From Deinococcus radiopugnans ATCC 19172 (GTDB taxonomy: Bacteria > Deinococcota > Deinococci > Deinococcales > Deinococcaceae): DNA of 51,452 nt. Shown here one piece after another: positions 8,599 to 15,891 of the stretch (positions are counted from its first letter, which is position 1; each line of letters begins with the position of its first letter). The notes beneath the pieces are model-generated. The model was given only the letters and a program-made list of their open reading frames with translations, did not search any database and had not been told where the DNA came from. Location of the stretch: positions 1-51,452 of the forward strand of contig NZ_VDMO01000025.1 in assembly GCF_006335125.1 (NCBI RefSeq), in the 5' to 3' direction. The translations under genes were made by a program, and so were the position numbers.

Positions 8599-8994
8599 AT
8601 GCGCTCACTGTTGTTGCTGCTGGCCCTTGGGCTCGGCACTGCGTCCGCCCACACCGCCGTCACCGCTCTGGCTCCTGCCGCCGACTCCACCGTCAGCGCC
8701 CCGAAAGAAATCGCCCTGAAATTCAGTGAACCCATCGAGCTGCGCTTCAGCACTTTCCGGGTGATGGCCCTGGGGCCGGGGCAATCGCCCGAGGACGGCG
8801 CGAAAGCGGCGCTGGCCCTGAAGGCCGACGCCCCCGAACTGGCCAACGGACCGCTGACCGCCAGGACTCTGGCCGCCCAGCTCCGCCTTCCCCTCAGGCC
8901 GGGGCTGAGGGCTGGCATCTACGTCGTGGCCTGGAAAATTCTGTCCGAGGACGGCCACCCGGTCACGGGACACAGCGTCTTCACGGTGAAGTGA
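8599..8994 (+). CDS. copC: CopC-domain copper-binding protein
   Basis: The 131-residue exported protein has a signal peptide ending TASA, so the mature chain would begin with His18. That is the position of the N-terminal Cu(II)-ligating His in CopC. The domain is a seven-stranded beta-barrel type with PAADSTVSAPKEIALKFSEP and the C-terminal block WKILSEDGHPVTGHSVFTV, which supplies the Asp and His expected of the Cu(II) site. No Met-rich Cu(I) loop is visible. The stop overlaps the start of the CopD-like gene (GTGA, 8991-8994), so the two are translationally coupled. Confidence 0.87.
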   Translation: MRSLLLLLALGLGTASAHTAVTALAPAADSTVSAPKEIALKFSEPIELRFSTFRVMALGPGQSPEDGAKAALALKADAPELANGPLTARTLAAQLRLPLRPGLRAGIYVVAWKILSEDGHPVTGHSVFTVK

Positions 8995-9788
8995 CGCCTG
9001 ACCTCCTGCCCAAGCTGCTGCTGTACCTGGGCGCAGCGCTGCTGGTGGGCGGCGCCGCGGCCCGCCGGTTGCTGACGCCGGGGCATCCGGGCCTCGGCTG
9101 GCTGGGTACTGGGCTGGCGCTGCTGATTCTGGGTGGCGGTCTGGGCGTGTCCAGCACCCTGTCGTCGCTGGGCTTCACCGCCCCTGCCGACATTCTTGAT
9201 TACCTGACGGGGACGGGGGCGGGCCGGGCCGTGCTGGTGTTGTGGATTGGCGGACTGGTCCTGCTGGCCGCCGAACTCGCGGAACTGACGTGGCTGGCCG
9301 TCCTGGGCGCGTCCGGGGTGCTGTTGTGGGGACTGGCCGGCATCGGCCACGGGGCCTCGCATGGTCAGCCCGTCCACGTCCTGCACACCTTGCACGGCGG
9401 AGCGATGTGCCTGTGGGTGGGCGGGGTCTTCGCGCTGTTGAGCTCAGCTCAGGCCACCACCGCCCTGGCCCGCAGGTTCACCCCCTACGCGCTGGGTTCG
9501 GTACTGGTGCTGGGCGTCAGCGGCGTGTGGATGTCGCTGGAGCATGCCGGCAACCTGTGGCAACTGCCCGCCTCGGGCTACGGGCGCACGCTGCTGCTCA
9601 AGGTGGGGCTGGTGGGGCTGGCGCTGGGGGCCGCCGTCATCGTCCGCCGTGCTTTCGCCCTGGACCGCGGCGTGCGTCCGCGCCTGGCCGCCGAGGCCCT
9701 GACCCTGCTGGCGGTGCTGGGCGTGACCGCCTCGCTGTCGGGGCAGGCTCCGCCTGGCCACACCGGGACGGAACATTCGGGGCACTGA
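8991..9788 (+). CDS. copD: CopD-family copper import membrane protein
   Basis: The 265 residues carry about eight hydrophobic helices, as expected for CopD. Typical features are the N-terminal LLLYLGAALLVGGAA, a His-bearing loop HVLHTLHGGAMCLWVGGVFA and the later FTPYALGSVLVLGVSGVW. The C-terminus ends in a short His-containing tail (GHTGTEHSGH), possibly an extra metal site. The start is the GTG at 8991, overlapping the copC stop by four bases. CopD usually moves copper across the inner membrane from periplasmic CopC. This gene ends the copper operon. Confidence 0.87.
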   Translation: MTPDLLPKLLLYLGAALLVGGAAARRLLTPGHPGLGWLGTGLALLILGGGLGVSSTLSSLGFTAPADILDYLTGTGAGRAVLVLWIGGLVLLAAELAELTWLAVLGASGVLLWGLAGIGHGASHGQPVHVLHTLHGGAMCLWVGGVFALLSSAQATTALARRFTPYALGSVLVLGVSGVWMSLEHAGNLWQLPASGYGRTLLLKVGLVGLALGAAVIVRRAFALDRGVRPRLAAEALTLLAVLGVTASLSGQAPPGHTGTEHSGH

Positions 9789-10067
9789 CGTCGTCAACAC
9801 CGCTGGGAATGGGCGGCAGTCCGTCTTCCTGGGCAAGATCAGCCTGGGCAGACGCTCGCGGCCCAGTGGACCGGGTTGGACAGTCCAGGGGGCGGGCCGG
9901 ATGGACGCGGCAGACACGGCCCCGGTGGGCGGAGTGGTGGGCATGACGGCGGGCCGCGCGGCCATCTGAACGACTCGGGCAGTCCGCAGGGTCAGGCTGC
10001 TGAGGGCCTCGTCGTCCCAGACGCGGCGGAGGAAGGCCGCTGACCCCCGCGTCCAATGGAGAGGACT

Positions 10068-10099
10068 GGCCCGGAAGCCGACGCGCCTCCGGGCCTTTT
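10068..10099 (+). terminator. Rho-independent terminator
   Basis: GGCCCGGA (10068-10075) pairs with TCCGGGCC (10088-10095), followed by TTTT. The stem lies 280 bases after the copper operon and directly against the end of the converging peptidase gene. The 9789-10067 stretch between shows no gene. Confidence 0.6.
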
Positions 10100-10992
10100 C
10101 AGCCCTCTCTGTTGAGCCGTCCCTGCGCCAGATCACGGAACTTCTGCAATTCCTTGCTTTTTGGCCAGGCGTCCAGCGCCCGTGCGGTGAGCTGCAGCGT
10201 CCTGGTGTACCACCCCGCCTGCGTCCACGCCTCGAACGCCTCCTGGCGGTACAGGTAATAGATGGTGGGCACGCCCAGATTCACCGCCCGGTCAAACTGA
10301 TTGGCCGCCGTCTGGGCGTCGCCCAGCCGCAGGTTTGCCTTCGCCAGCCCCCACCACGCGTAGGGATCGCCGGGCCGCGCCTTGACCGCCCGCTCGCCTG
10401 TCTGCCGGGCGTTCTGCCAGTTCGCCGTGGCGTTGAAGTCGTCGCCCATGGCCGCCCGCACCTCGCTCTCCCTGGCCGGCGGGTAGGCCACCAGGTACTC
10501 GCCGTTGTAGTAGCGCCACAGCTCGGTCAGCTCGGCGTTGCTCAGGCGCAGCGACGGCCCGCGCAGGGGATCGCTGGTCAGAAAGGAGCCGGCGCTGTAG
10601 CCGTAGACCGTGCGGAAGTGGGCCACGTTGCTGCCGGGTTTCAGGCGCTGCTGCACCACCACCGGGAAGCCGCGCGAGACCAGTTCGCGCAGCACTTCGG
10701 GCGTGCCGGCGTAGCGGATGACGCTGCGCAGGCCGAATCTGCCCAGGTAAGCGGCGAGTTCCAGACTGGTGACCTGGGGATCGCCGGGATAGTCTTTCAG
10801 GGCCGAGGCGGCTGCCGATTGGGTGACGCGGGTGCCGTGGTAGCCCAGAATGGTCAGGGCGGTGACGGGCGCGCAGTTGTCTGGCCCCTGATACTCGTGG
10901 CGGATGTTTTTCAGGGTGGTGCTGGCGGGCAGGGCAGCGGCCACACTACACAGGGCCAGACCAGTCAGCAGCAGGCGGGGCAATCCGGACAT
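10099..10992 (-). CDS. Exported C39-like cysteine peptidase with TPR tail
   Basis: The 297 residues begin with a signal peptide (LLLTGLALCSVAAALPAS). A C39/papain-fold domain follows: the nucleophile motif EYQGPDNCAPV near residue 40, a His in NVAHFRTVYGY and an Asp in SFLTSDPLRGP complete a plausible Cys-His-Asp triad. From about residue 190 the sequence is helical and TPR-like (ANWQNARQTGERAVKARPGD, YAWWGLAKANLRLGDAQTAA). The Cys and His positions fit a C39_2-type peptidase that may process or degrade peptides outside the membrane. The target is unknown. No strong ribosome site precedes the ATG; the CACAAT box 5 bases before it could serve a leaderless transcript. Confidence 0.75.
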   Translation of the reverse strand: MSGLPRLLLTGLALCSVAAALPASTTLKNIRHEYQGPDNCAPVTALTILGYHGTRVTQSAAASALKDYPGDPQVTSLELAAYLGRFGLRSVIRYAGTPEVLRELVSRGFPVVVQQRLKPGSNVAHFRTVYGYSAGSFLTSDPLRGPSLRLSNAELTELWRYYNGEYLVAYPPARESEVRAAMGDDFNATANWQNARQTGERAVKARPGDPYAWWGLAKANLRLGDAQTAANQFDRAVNLGVPTIYYLYRQEAFEAWTQAGWYTRTLQLTARALDAWPKSKELQKFRDLAQGRLNREG

Positions 10993-11166
10993 GCTGTATT
11001 GTGGCTGGAGCCTGTGTCAGACAGTTCTGCAACTCCCATGCCAGCTTCATTCAATGTTGAGCAGTGGTCTGGAAACTGCCGGACCGCAACGGGCCGGGCC
11101 GGGGCCAAGGCGGACCAGCACCTGTCGGCACCCGCCCGCGTTCCTTTCGCAGGAATTTTTGCAGAC

Positions 11167-11306
11167 TCATACGGACTCCGATTGAAAGGTGTTGGAAACA
11201 CCTGGAAATCCGAGCAGAGCGAGAAAGAGAAAAACGGGTTCCGGACGTGGAGTGTAGGAACCGGCGCTCTCCCGGTTCCTACACGAAACAAACGGAATCC
11301 GTATCA
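11167..11306 (+). repeat. Dispersed hairpin element, copy 1
   Basis: A 140-bp element bounded by TCA-TACGGACTCCGATTG on the left and CAAACGGAATCCGTA-TCA on the right. Two internal hairpins are present: AGGTGTT/AACACCT (11187-11203), and a perfect 13-bp stem, GTGTAGGAACCGG (11252-11264) with CCGGTTCCTACAC (11272-11284). It lies between the dienelactone hydrolase and peptidase genes. Its last three bases are the TGA stop of the hydrolase gene, read on the minus strand. It has no coding capacity, so it is either a MITE-like non-autonomous element or a structured RNA. Confidence 0.85.
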
Positions 11307-12245
11307 CGCCTTGAGGTACTGGTCAAACCACGCCAGCGTCTGTGCCCAGGCGTCGTCGGCCGCGGCCTTGACGTAATTGCCCCCCGTATCGTTGTTGAAC
11401 GCGTGGCCCGCGCCCTCGTAGATCTTGATGCCGTAGACGGTGCCAGCAGCTTTGAGGGCCGTTTCCAGCGCGGGAATCCCGGCATTGATGCGAGTATCGG
11501 TGCCGCCGTAGATGCCCAGCACCGCCGCTTTGATGTTCGGGACCTTGGCGGCGTCAGGAGCCGGGCCGTAAAAGGGGACGGCGGCCACCAGTTCGGGGGC
11601 TTCGGTGGCCAGCCGCCAGGTTAGGCCGCCGCCGAAACAGAACCCCACTGCTCCGAGCTTTCGCACGCCCGGCTGCATTTTCAGCACCGCCAGCGCCGCC
11701 TTCAGATGGGTGATGTGTTCGTCGCCAGAGGTCTGCGCCAGAGAGCTGGAAATCTGGGCGGTGTCGATGTACTGCTGGGTGCCGCCAATGTTGGACACCA
11801 GATCAGGGGCCATCGCAATGTAGCCGGCCTTGGCCAGTCGGCGCGCGATGTCCTGAATGTGTGGCTGTAATCCCTTGTTCTCATGGATGACGATCAAGCC
11901 AGGCGCGGGAGCGTTGCCCGCCGGGCGGGCCAGGTACGCCAGATGGGTAAAGCCGCCCGCCTCGTAGGTGACGGGCTTTACCACAATGGCGGGGTCACGC
12001 GGGTCCACCATCCCCGCGCCCTTGGCCGGGTCCGGCTGGGGCGGGGCGGTCTGGGCGCTGGCCAGCTCGGCAGAGGTGATGCCCGCGATCCCCAGCGAGG
12101 TCAGCAGCACCCGCGCGCCCACCACGCCGCCGCCCAGCAGGGTCATGCGGCGCAGGAACTCGCGGCGTTGCAACTCGCCCTCGTGGTAGTCCTCGGCGAA
12201 CTCTTCAACGACGTAGCGGAACAGGTCCTGACGGTCTTCAGCCAT
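11304..12245 (-). CDS. Dienelactone hydrolase family protein, Tat-type signal
   Basis: The 313-residue protein has the alpha/beta-hydrolase fold of dienelactone hydrolase (carboxymethylenebutenolidase). It shows the nucleophile elbow GAVGFCFGGGLTW with Cys, an Asp region near YGGTDTRINA and the catalytic His in EGAGHAFNN. An N-terminal extension of about 65 residues contains RREFLRRMTLLGG, a twin-arginine-like motif before a hydrophobic stretch, so export by Tat is likely. Proteins of this build are annotated as hydrolases of cyclic esters, but the substrate here is not known. GGAGGT precedes the start. The stop codon is formed by the edge of the repeat at 11167-11306. Confidence 0.85.
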   Translation of the reverse strand: MAEDRQDLFRYVVEEFAEDYHEGELQRREFLRRMTLLGGGVVGARVLLTSLGIAGITSAELASAQTAPPQPDPAKGAGMVDPRDPAIVVKPVTYEAGGFTHLAYLARPAGNAPAPGLIVIHENKGLQPHIQDIARRLAKAGYIAMAPDLVSNIGGTQQYIDTAQISSSLAQTSGDEHITHLKAALAVLKMQPGVRKLGAVGFCFGGGLTWRLATEAPELVAAVPFYGPAPDAAKVPNIKAAVLGIYGGTDTRINAGIPALETALKAAGTVYGIKIYEGAGHAFNNDTGGNYVKAAADDAWAQTLAWFDQYLKA

Positions 12246-12474
12246 GGGCGTAACCTCCAGCGGGGGCGGGCCGCAGCCCTGGGCAAGGGGCCGTTCCTTC
12301 GGCAGTTGGACAAAGGAACGCTGACATGGACGCTTAATGTGCTGTTCAGGAGTAGCACGCCAGGTGGGGTGGATGTGTATGGCGGCGCCCAGAGCCGGGA
12401 CCTGCTGGCAACCTGGTGACCGATCCAGGGCATCTGGGGACCCCCGTTCAGCGCCGGCACCCTGCCGCTCTGCG
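12246..12474. other. Gap between hydrolase and integrase, no gene seen
   Basis: About 230 bases with no plausible frame. This is the probable left border zone of the decayed mobile island that runs to about 15.6 kb. No direct repeat marking an attachment site could be found by eye. Confidence 0.3.
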
Positions 12475-13425
12475 CTAGAAATCCTCGACCTCGGCGGCCA
12501 CGTCGTCCGGATCCACCGCGACGTAGCGGCGCGTCGTATCCACGCTGGCGTGGCCCAGGAACAGGCTCACGCGCGTGAAATCCTTGACCCGCCCGTACAG
12601 CCGCGTCCCGCCGTATTTGCGCGCCGCATGAAACCCCCGCCAGGACCCAGGCCACCCGGCGGCCCGCGTGGCCTGGCGCATGCGGTACGCGGCCTGAGCG
12701 TAGGTCCAGCTGAACAGGCGGCCGTCCGTGTCGACCGGGACCAGGCCCGCCAGCGCCTCGCGGGTCCGGCGGCTCAGCGGCACGCGCCGCAGTTTCCCAC
12801 CCTTGCCGCGCACCACCAGTCGGCCCCCCTCGAGGTCGCTGATGCGCACCGCGAGCGCCTCGCCGGCGCGCAGGCCCCCGTGCGCGCACAGCAGCAGCAG
12901 CGCTGCGAGCCGGGGTTCGCACGCCCCGAGCAACAGCTCGAGCTCATCCCGGTAGGGCGGCCGCCGCTCGATGGCCGGGGTGCGGTCCGCCGGGGCGCTG
13001 GTGGTCAGAAACGGACTGGCGTCGCTGGCCCCGGCCCAGGTCAGGGCGCGGTGCAGGGCGCGGGCACCGGCGACGTACTGCGCGATGGTGGCGGGCGCCA
13101 GCGGCCCGCGTCGGCCGCGCCCTGCGCTGGGCCGTTCCTGCAGGTGGGCCAGGTAGCGGCCGCCGTCGCGGTGGCCGGGCCGCAGCAACGAGACGCCGCC
13201 TGCCTGCGCCCAGGGGACGTAGTCGCGCGCCGCCACCTGATAGGCGGTCAAGGTGCGCGGACTGGTGCGGGCGCCCTGACGGGAGCCCGAGCGCATGTAG
13301 GCCAGCAGCACCAGGCACAGCATCTCAGTGTCGTAGGTGGCCGCGGCCTCCACGGCCCGGACACGCAGCGCCTGATCGCTCAGGTCGCTCAGCGCCAGCG
13401 CGGAGCGGGTGGGCGCCAGGGTCAT
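12475..13425 (-). CDS. Tyrosine recombinase (phage/plasmid-type integrase)
   Basis: The 316 residues contain an N-terminal SAM-like core-binding region (about 40-145) and a complete catalytic domain. The first catalytic Arg lies in [13 protein letters not shown], the Lys in [13 protein letters not shown] and the HxxR box in [10 protein letters not shown]. The second His is in [11 protein letters not shown] and the nucleophile Tyr in TRRYVAVD. All active residues are present, so it should be functional. It has a good GGAGG ribosome site. A frameshifted second recombinase lies just upstream on the other strand, and an inverted repeat at 13531-13562 could be its promoter or its recombination core. 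Confidence 0.9.
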   Translation of the reverse strand: MTLAPTRSALALSDLSDQALRVRAVEAAATYDTEMLCLVLLAYMRSGSRQGARTSPRTLTAYQVAARDYVPWAQAGGVSLLRPGHRDGGRYLAHLQERPSAGRGRRGPLAPATIAQYVAGARALHRALTWAGASDASPFLTTSAPADRTPAIERRPPYRDELELLLGACEPRLAALLLLCAHGGLRAGEALAVRISDLEGGRLVVRGKGGKLRRVPLSRRTREALAGLVPVDTDGRLFSWTYAQAAYRMRQATRAAGWPGSWRGFHAARKYGGTRLYGRVKDFTRVSLFLGHASVDTTRRYVAVDPDDVAAEVEDF

Positions 13426-13530
13426 GCGTAGCCTCCGGGCAGCCGGATGGGGGACGGCGGGGTCGGCGCGGTGGAGGTCTGGGTTGAAATGAAAGTTGGA
13501 CTAGAGTTCAAGGACCACCTCTTCCGGAAT

Positions 13531-13562
13531 ATTTTGACAATAATGCGAGTTGTTGTCAAAAT
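13531..13562. promoter_or_regulatory. Inverted repeat, recombinase core-like or promoter
   Basis: ATTTTGACAATAA (13531-13543) and TTGTTGTCAAAAT (13550-13562) are inverted copies matching at 12 of 13 positions, separated by the 6-base spacer TGCGAG. Arms of 11-13 bp around a 6-8 bp spacer are the usual core-site layout for tyrosine recombinases. The site lies 106 bases upstream of the integrase start. It also holds a minus-strand TTGACA followed 17 bases later by CAAAAT, so it may instead be the integrase promoter, or both. Confidence 0.45.
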
Positions 13563-13592
13563 CCCACTCCGTCCTCGCTCAACTCAGATCTA

Positions 13593-13638
13593 CCTGGGCC
13601 TGACCCGGCGCGGTAGGGCGCGCTGGGTCAGGCCCAGG
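13593..13638. repeat. Long perfect-stem hairpin
   Basis: CCTGGGCCTGACCC (13593-13606) pairs perfectly with GGGTCAGGCCCAGG (13625-13638). The loop can add GCGCG/CGCGC pairing, so nearly the whole 46 bases fold. It lies between the two recombinase genes. It could be a transcription barrier or a transfer/replication hairpin of the island. No T-run follows. Confidence 0.55.
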
Positions 13639-13699
13639 ATCCAGGCCAGATGGAGCGACGAGGCCCTGCGCCGGCGGGAAGTCAGATGAGGGCTCCCGG

Positions 13700-14169
13700 T
13701 CTGTCGTGCTCGCCGTGCGAATGGAAACAGCCTGGCGCGAGATGGACATTGACCAGATCGAATCCCGCGACGGGCAGTCCATCGCTGTGCGCGTGATCGG
13801 CAACGGCGACAAGGACGGCGCGTGCCGCTGTCCGAGACTGCCAGAAGTGCCCTGACGCGCTGGCTGCGCCTGCGGCGGATGTCCGGCAACCCGGTCAGCC
13901 CGTGGGTGTGGCCTCCCCTCTCGGGCAAACGATCTGGCCAGCAGATGCAGGCGCGCAGCGTCGGGGGCATGCTCGACGCCGCCCGCCGCGCTGGCCTGAA
14001 CGTGGCCAGGGTCAGCCCCCACAAACTCAGACACACTTTCACCACGGCGCTGATCGAGTCAGGCCGCTCACTGGACGGGATTCGGGTATTGCTGGGGCAT
14101 GATTCGATTCAGACCACGACGATCTACGCGCATCCATCCAGTACGCGTGTCGCTGCCGCCGCTGCCTGA
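13700..14169 (+). pseudogene. Second tyrosine recombinase, frameshifted fragment
   Basis: Codons from about 13721 read METAWREMDIDQIESRDG and IAVRVIGNGDKDG, matching the middle of XerC/D-type recombinases. A frame change near 13820 then leads into VPLSETARSALTRWLRLRR, followed by HKLRHTFTTALIESG, LLGHDSIQTTTIYAHPS and a stop at 14169. The HxLRH box and the Tyr nucleophile (TTTIYAH) survive. The N-terminal half and the first catalytic Arg are missing. It is unrelated in sequence to the intact integrase beside it, so the island holds traces of two recombinase systems. Confidence 0.75.
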
Positions 14170-14207
14170 TGTGGTGAGACTGTCTATCCGAGGGCCTCAG
14201 CCGACGG

Positions 14208-14222
14208 CCAGGTGGCACCTGG
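14208..14222. repeat. Short perfect palindrome
   Basis: CCAGGTG and CACCTGG flank a single G, 39 bases after the recombinase remnant. It may be a terminator stem without a T-run or a binding site. No more can be said. Confidence 0.3.
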
Positions 14223-14294
14223 ATTTATCTTCAGGAGTCAGTGGCTCCAGAGGGCGGGAGGGACGATACCGTTCAACGGGCTGTAAGGTGAGTG

Positions 14295-14945
14295 ATGGCG
14301 TTCAATATCCACCGAACCCTCTTTGATCCTCACGGCGAGCTGGATGATGAGGCCCGTGCCAGCTACCAGCTCGCCCTCATCGAGCAATTCCACGCCTCCC
14401 CTGAAGGCCGAGCCCACTTCCAGGGAAACGACACCTCGGGCAGCTGGACAGACGTCTTCCTGACCTACGCCGTCACGCACGGCGGCGTCACGCCGGCACA
14501 GATGACGGTGGCAGACCTCGATGAGGTCCTGCTGGAGATCTTCCCGCGCCAGGTTTCCACCACACCCGACAGTGCTCCGGAGATCGTCACCGAGTTGCAG
14601 GCCTTCTGGCGCTTCCTGGGCCGCGAGTACGCGCTGCCTCAGGCGCCCGAGCTCCTTGAGTTCCTGGGCGACGAGGCGGCCGAGTCGCTTGCCCAGGAAT
14701 TGGGCAATCCCGAGAATTTTGGGCCGGCCAAGAGCATGATGATGCTCGGCGCAGAGCGCGGCTTCGACATGACCAGTGAAGCGGGCATCCGCAGCTGGAT
14801 GCAGACGTACAACGCCGAGCTCGCTCAGGGACGAGGAATCCCGATTCCCCTCCGTGGGGAACGCACCGCCGCCGCGAAGAAGGCGCACGCCAAGATGCGG
14901 CGCAACATGGCCAAGGCCAGCCGCAAGAAGAACCGGAAAAAGTAG
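14295..14945 (+). CDS. Hypothetical protein, basic C-terminal tail
   Basis: The 216-residue soluble protein starts MAFNIHRTLFDPHGEL. AAGGTG lies about 7 bases upstream, favouring the ATG at 14295 over the GTG at 14292. The body is acidic and helical, with Trp/Phe-rich segments (GSWTDVFLTYAVTHGG, ELQAFWRFLGREYALP). The last 25 residues are almost all Lys, Arg and Ala (AHAKMRRNMAKASRKK), which suggests nucleic-acid contact. I do not recognise a family. It sits inside the decayed island but has an intact frame and ordinary GC-rich codon use. Confidence 0.6.
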   Translation: MAFNIHRTLFDPHGELDDEARASYQLALIEQFHASPEGRAHFQGNDTSGSWTDVFLTYAVTHGGVTPAQMTVADLDEVLLEIFPRQVSTTPDSAPEIVTELQAFWRFLGREYALPQAPELLEFLGDEAAESLAQELGNPENFGPAKSMMMLGAERGFDMTSEAGIRSWMQTYNAELAQGRGIPIPLRGERTAAAKKAHAKMRRNMAKASRKKNRKK

Positions 14946-14954
14946 GAGCCGCAA

Positions 14955-15301
14955 ACAGAGGTCAGGGCCAGGATGAGGTGGTCGAGTCTCGGAACTTGAG
15001 GTTGGTGGCTAGGGCAGCTGGTCACGGCAGCGGTAGACCTACTGGCCGAGGCTGGGGTCGACCGCTTGTGGACACGCTACGCGGCTCCAAGCTGGCCCAC
15101 CTCAAGGAGCTGCGGCTGGAATCGGTAACAAGAAGCGAGATCCGCATCCTGTTCGCGTTCGATCCCACGCGGCAGGTCATCCTGCTTACGGCCGGTGATA
15201 AGGCCGGTCGCTGGAAGCAGTGGTACGGCCAGCACACCCCTCTGGCTGAGCAGCGCTACGAACGCTGGCTGGCTGGAGATTACGACGAGGAGGAAATATG
15301 A
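14955..15301 (+). pseudogene. HigB/RelE-type toxin (Gp49-like), frame-disrupted
   Basis: The C-terminal part reads GRPLVDTLRGSKLAHLKELR, then SEIRILFAFDPTRQVILL, AGDKAGRWKQWY and EQRYERWL, which is typical of phage-derived Gp49/HigB mRNA-interferase toxins. The N-terminal part is scattered over frames. The family-like VTAAVDLLAEAGV is encoded at about 15021-15059 in another frame, with further shifts before it. The toxin is therefore probably inactive. Its stop (TGA, 15299-15301) overlaps the antitoxin ATG by four bases, the usual coupling in toxin-first HigBA-type modules. Confidence 0.7.
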
Positions 15302-15618
15302 AGGCCCAGAACTGAAAAGCTGTGCGCGCGGGGGCCGGGGCCGACGGACGCGTGAACGGGAAGCGCGTGGCAGAGCTGAAGGGTAAGGCGCTGGCCCAGG
15401 TGCGCGCCCATCGGCTGGCCGAGGTCCGCGGCGCCACCGGCCTGAATCAGGAGGAACGGTCACGGCGGCTGGGCAGCTCTCAGTCACGGGTCTCACGCAT
15501 CGAGCGCGGTGACCTGGACAAGACCGAGCTGGCCACCCTGCGCGCCTTTGTGCAGGCGCTGGGCGGCGACATCGAGGTCACCGTCAAGCTGGGGCAGGAA
15601 CGCTTCCTGATCGGCTGA
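15298..15618 (+). pseudogene. HigA/XRE-type antitoxin with nonsense codon 6
   Basis: ATG at 15298 follows a strong GAGGAGGAAAT ribosome site and reads MKAQN, then TGA (15313), then KAVRAG in the same frame. Family members have Trp here (MKAQNWKAVRA), so TGG to TGA is likely. Downstream the frame is intact: the helix-turn-helix LGSSQSRVSRIERGDLDKTE and the tail ALGGDIEVTVKLGQERFLIG are well conserved. Re-initiation at the in-frame GTG 15322 could still give a 98-residue antitoxin. Both members of the module carry damage, which fits loss of the toxin first and relaxed selection after. Confidence 0.65.
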
Positions 15619-15878
15619 CCGGACGGCGCTGACTGCTGGGCGTCACGGATACGACGCCTTGATCTCTGGCCCCGCGCTGCCCAATCCACTTGACCGCCAT
15701 GTGCTGGCCGCTGCCCGGCACTCGGGGTGGCGGTGCTGCTGACTGGACGTTCGAACCCGCTGATGCTGGATTCCCGGTGGTTCTCAGCCTTTCGCCGGCG
15801 CGTCGGCGGCACGCTGCACTATTGGGGGTCTGTTGACGCTCCGTGGGGCCAGCCCTCCCGCGCCGTTCTGTGCGCCGC

Positions 15879-15884
15879 TACAGT
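15879..15884 (+). promoter_or_regulatory. -10 box (TACAGT), leaderless start
   Basis: TACAGT ends 8 bases before the ATG at 15892 and no Shine-Dalgarno sequence lies between. This spacing puts transcription start at or beside the start codon, the common leaderless pattern in Deinococcus. Confidence 0.5.
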
Positions 15885-15891
15885 AGCGGGC

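Noticed and set aside
10068..10099. The hairpin as a terminator for the minus-strand peptidase gene
   Set aside because: The T-run is on the plus-strand side only, so the copper operon transcript is the better client.
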